A stretch of DNA of 64,000 bases from Macrotrachela quadricornifera (taxonomy: Eukaryota; Rotifera; Eurotatoria; Philodinida; Philodinidae), in NCBI GenBank assembly GCA_022393335.1, contig JAJEKB010021074.1, positions 178,652-242,651 on the forward strand, read 5' to 3'. The position numbers were made by a program, and so were the translations under genes. Positions 61,444 to 64,000 of the stretch are shown here, piece after piece. The notes under the pieces were generated by a model. It had not been told where the DNA came from and did no database searches. It saw only the letters and a list, made by a program, of their open reading frames with translations. Numbering within the stretch: position 1 is the first letter of the stretch; each line of letters begins with the position of its first letter.

Positions 61444-61493
61444 TTTGTATAAACTTCATATTTTAACTAACCAGAACGTGCATATTTATATAA
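61444..61493 (-). promoter_or_regulatory. Candidate promoter and first exon of the protease gene
   Basis: On the minus strand TATATAAATATG (61482-61493) is followed about 20 bases on by ATGAAGTTTATACAAACG and then GTAAGT, an ideal splice donor at 61443. If spliced to the acceptor at 60574, the little frame from this ATG ends in a TGA that overlaps the main ATG at 60521. That makes it an upstream open reading frame rather than part of the protease. Confidence 0.4.
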
Positions 61494-61510
61494 AAACATG
61501 AAGGCCAGTC

Positions 61511-61640
61511 CTATATAAGGGGGCGTTTATCCCACTAATATTTAAAAAATTTTTGTCCTATTTTATTCTTTAGCTATCTTCCCCCACTTCACCCTTGATC
61601 AACAAGTATACGATACAGAACGATAAAAAAAATGAAGGTA
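61511..61640 (+). promoter_or_regulatory. Candidate divergent promoter and first exon
   Basis: On the plus strand CCTATATAAGGGGG (TATA near 61512) precedes a pyrimidine-rich leader and AAAAAAAATGAAG at about 61628-61637. GTAAGC, a good donor, follows immediately. This would start a plus-strand gene of which no further exon was found before the inverted repeat at 61737. Confidence 0.35.
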
Positions 61641-61736
61641 AGCTACGATAACAAGTTTCACATCATTGAACACTTAAAATAAATGTAAAAAAGGAATGAA
61701 TATCACTCGATTGACTCATTTACTACCTTATTATAC

Positions 61737-62102
61737 GGAGTGGGATATAATATTTTCCCAGGGTGATATCACTATAATTTCAAGTAAAAAAGACATAATG
61801 AATTTAATATGAAATAAAAGCTCGTTCAAAATGGAGTTTATTTATACTAAATAGTAAGAGGTTATACAAACTGCTTAATATCGAATTAAAGAAACTTTTA
61901 GAAATGTGATGCTTTTTTGCTGTAACAAAAGTATCACATTTTTAAAGGTTTCTTAAGTTTGATATTAAAAAATTTTCATAATCCTTACTATTTAGTATAA
62001 ATAAACCCCATTTTTGGCGAGCTCTTATTTCATATAAAATACATTATGTCTTCTACTTAATTGTAGTGGTACTCCCGTGGGAAAATATTCTTTCCCACTC
62101 TA
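61737..62102. repeat. Inverted-repeat element (MITE-like)
   Basis: Arms of about 170 bases: GAGTGGGATATAATATTTTC on the left pairs with the inverse of GAATATTCTTTCCCACTC-type sequence on the right. GGTTTATTTATACTAAATAG is shared by both arms in opposite orientation. The centre, near 61920, is AAATGTGAT...ATCACATTT. No open frame. Confidence 0.8.
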
Positions 62103-62183
62103 TATATTCTTTTATTAAATATTATCGACTTTAATATTTTCTTTTCTAATTTCATGGTTACGTTTGAACATATTAGTTAATGT

Positions 62184-62513
62184 TTATTCGTCCAACTTTA
62201 ATAATTCTTTAGCATGTAGTTTTATATTATGATGATCTAATTTTGAATACTTTTGATGTTTTTCTCCATGAAATAATTTCAGCAGCTCTCAGACGAATAA
62301 TTTAATAGTGATGAAGAACTAAAATTATTTTCATTATAAATATGAAGATAATGCCAGAAATATTATAACGAACGTAGGCATTTTTTTGACTTGTCCTTGT
62401 TCAGAATTTATTTTATCTGTATCGTTTTGAATTTCTCTAGACTGCGGAATTATATTAATAAAACCATTATAAGTAGTTTCAAATAAAATTATGTTTCCAC
62501 TATAAGAACACAT
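62184..62513 (-). CDS. Two orphan exon-like coding fragments
   Basis: From an acceptor AAAGTTTTAG (ending 62514), 62513-62335 reads MCSYSGNIILFETTYNGFIN, then IIPQSREIQNDTDKINSEQG. It ends in a hydrophobic tail (MPTFVIIFLALSSYL) and TAA. Below it, 62286-62184 reads ELLKLFHGEKHQKYSKLDHH then NIKLHAKELLKLDE and TAA, also preceded by AG. Either could be a last exon. Joining them with a donor at TTC|GTTATA and the acceptor GAGAG keeps frame and would skip the hydrophobic tail. No upstream exon was found to the right. This is a real but incomplete gene or a relic. Confidence 0.35.
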
Positions 62514-64000
62514 CTAAAACTTTATTAATCACAATAGTTATAATCAATTGATTATCCAGGAGCGCAAAAGATGGGTAAAAAGACTAGTTAGGTGTACTAG
62601 TCACGACGCTCCGTCAGTCATTAGTCTTTTTCTCAACAAGCCTTAGACATGACTCGTCTGACACTGTTACATAAAAGAAGACTAGTCTTGACGATCCATT
62701 ACAATGAGTTTTTGAGATGTATACAAATTTAAAAATACGATTATGTATCGAACATACTGCGTAACTACATGTTATATTTTACACACGCACTTGTCATTCA
62801 TACCGTTTGAAATATATTTTTATTAATTATACGTTGGCGTTTGGACTAGTCTAAATTATAGGAAGCGACGAGTGTTACATTTGAACATACATAACCTTAT
62901 ATCATATACTTATCTCCGCAAGCAGTTGAACCATACAAGTTGCTATTCCATTAGTGACATCTCTTACTCTTTCCGACACAACTTTCATACATTAGCTCCC
63001 AGTGAAATTCATAATACTATTGAGTATAACATACATGGGTGATTCCGCCGGAAATGTGACACATTATACACGATTTCTTCCAAATCGAATTTCAATACGA
63101 TATTCGTGTAGAGCGTAGTCGATAATCTCACTTTGGCGATAAAAGATCCTCTCTATCTTGCTTTCGAAAAATCATGAAAATAAGACTACTTGTCTTGTAT
63201 TCATTTAAGAATATCAATTCTATATTAAGAGTAGCTTATCTACATGTACATATCACTGGATAGAGCATGAAAAACTGATTCAGAAACATGTTTTCTACGC
63301 TTTATTTTCTGTATCACAAGCGAACCATCAAAGGAATACAAGAGAGCACTTTAACTCGGAAAAAGTGCAAAAAGTTAGCGAAATACCTATTAATATATCT
63401 CTTCAACGCAGAATTCCGGCGCATGGTGAGACATCAGGTTTTGTAGAGCGTCACTTGCTCTACAAGGCTACGCAGATAACTTTTTGGGAGACCTCAAAGA
63501 AGACACTGAATTCTCTCAAAAAGAATCAAAGTGTGTCATTTTTTCTCTAAAGGACGAGGAACGTTTTGCTTTGTTTTCGACTCCCATAGAAAACATCATC
63601 AGTTCTTCATGAAACTTCCAGGAATTATCGTGACACGACATTTCCGCGCCGACGTTATCGCGGACGACACTTTCGCGCAACGACATATACGCGCATGGAC
63701 ATTTCCGCGCATTACAATGTTTCATTAATAATTATCCGACGAATTTTTTTCATGCATTGCACTTGATAAATTTTATCTAAGGACAATAATTGTTCTTTTT
63801 TTCTGTAATTTAGACTAATAACAAGAATAAAACGTTAGCATAGATTAATAGGATTAATTAAAAAAAGAACAAAATAGTATGATTAAAATCAAATTTAAAG
63901 TAAAGTGGATTAAATACAAGAAAACGAAGAGCTATAAATTTCGATATCATTCACTAACTTTTCAAATTAAAGCTATGTCTATAATTCTTTCAAGTAAAAA
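62514..64000. other. Right-end region, repeat-rich, no complete gene
   Basis: 62575-62695 has repeated ACTAGT/GACTAGTC words. 63250-63720 has a different, less AT-rich composition and open frames of 60-70 codons on both strands without motifs, suggesting transposon-derived DNA. The last 280 bases are plain AT-rich sequence. Confidence 0.4.
63633..63714. repeat. CGCG-rich degenerate tandem repeat
   Basis: Five units of about 16 bases: CGACATTTCCGCGC, CGACGTTATCGCGGA, CGACACTTTCGCGCAA, CGACATATACGCGCAT and GGACATTTCCGCGC. The high CpG content contrasts sharply with the neighbouring AT-rich DNA. Confidence 0.7.

Overview
This is an AT-rich eukaryotic window. It has many short GT-AG introns (mostly 50-65 nt), single-exon genes beside multi-exon genes, and a dense load of palindromic DNA elements. 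The gene content is a TPR protein with an R-S-E ADP-ribosyltransferase domain, F-box/leucine-rich proteins, a secreted NHL propeller, a flavin monooxygenase and a subtilisin-type protease. Together these point to a bdelloid rotifer (Rotaria/Adineta-like). The taxon is inferred from gene families and intron style; no rRNA or mitochondrial marker is present.

Layout. At 1-261 is the 5' end of a minus-strand gene. At 1126-6606 lies a large foldback element broken by two further inverted-repeat insertions. At 7521-12005 is an 18-exon terminal uridylyltransferase (TUT4/TUT7-like), fully reconstructed in phase (1,147 codons plus stop). At 13.8-14.4 kb are remains of a decayed coding region. At 16296-17975 is an intronless flavin-containing monooxygenase. 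At 19488-20224 is a mariner-type foldback MITE. At 22111-24126 is a three-exon F-box gene, with a non-autonomous LTR element (24199-26120, flanked by GTATA) inserted just upstream. At 27155-28984 is a second, single-exon F-box gene. A 400-base assembly gap (29660-30059) sits inside a GC-rich hairpin. At 31489-32989 is an F-box pseudogene. At 34545-36833 is a five-exon ADP-ribosyltransferase/TPR gene. At 37644-38255 is a small secreted protein. At 40.93-42.6 kb is a dead Tc1-like transposase split by a foldback element built from TTCGCCAA repeats. At 43780-45604 is a secreted PAN/apple + NHL propeller protein. At 47.8-48.9 kb is a dead mariner with its own foldback insertion. At 49492-60521 (minus strand) is a 22-exon gene for a type II membrane protein whose ectodomain is a complete subtilisin-family protease.

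The most notable item is that last gene: a signal-anchor, a Ser/Thr stalk, an inhibitor-like propeptide and a subtilisin catalytic domain with all catalytic residues are joined in one frame-consistent model. A TATA-containing promoter for it lies almost back-to-back with one facing the other way at 61.5 kb. The second theme is the repeated nesting of palindromic elements inside one another and inside dead transposases. The genes share no obvious pathway; this looks like a normal mixed chromosomal region with a heavy accessory load.

Exon boundaries were placed by eye using GT/AG sites, reading-frame continuity and family similarity. They have not been checked against RNA.
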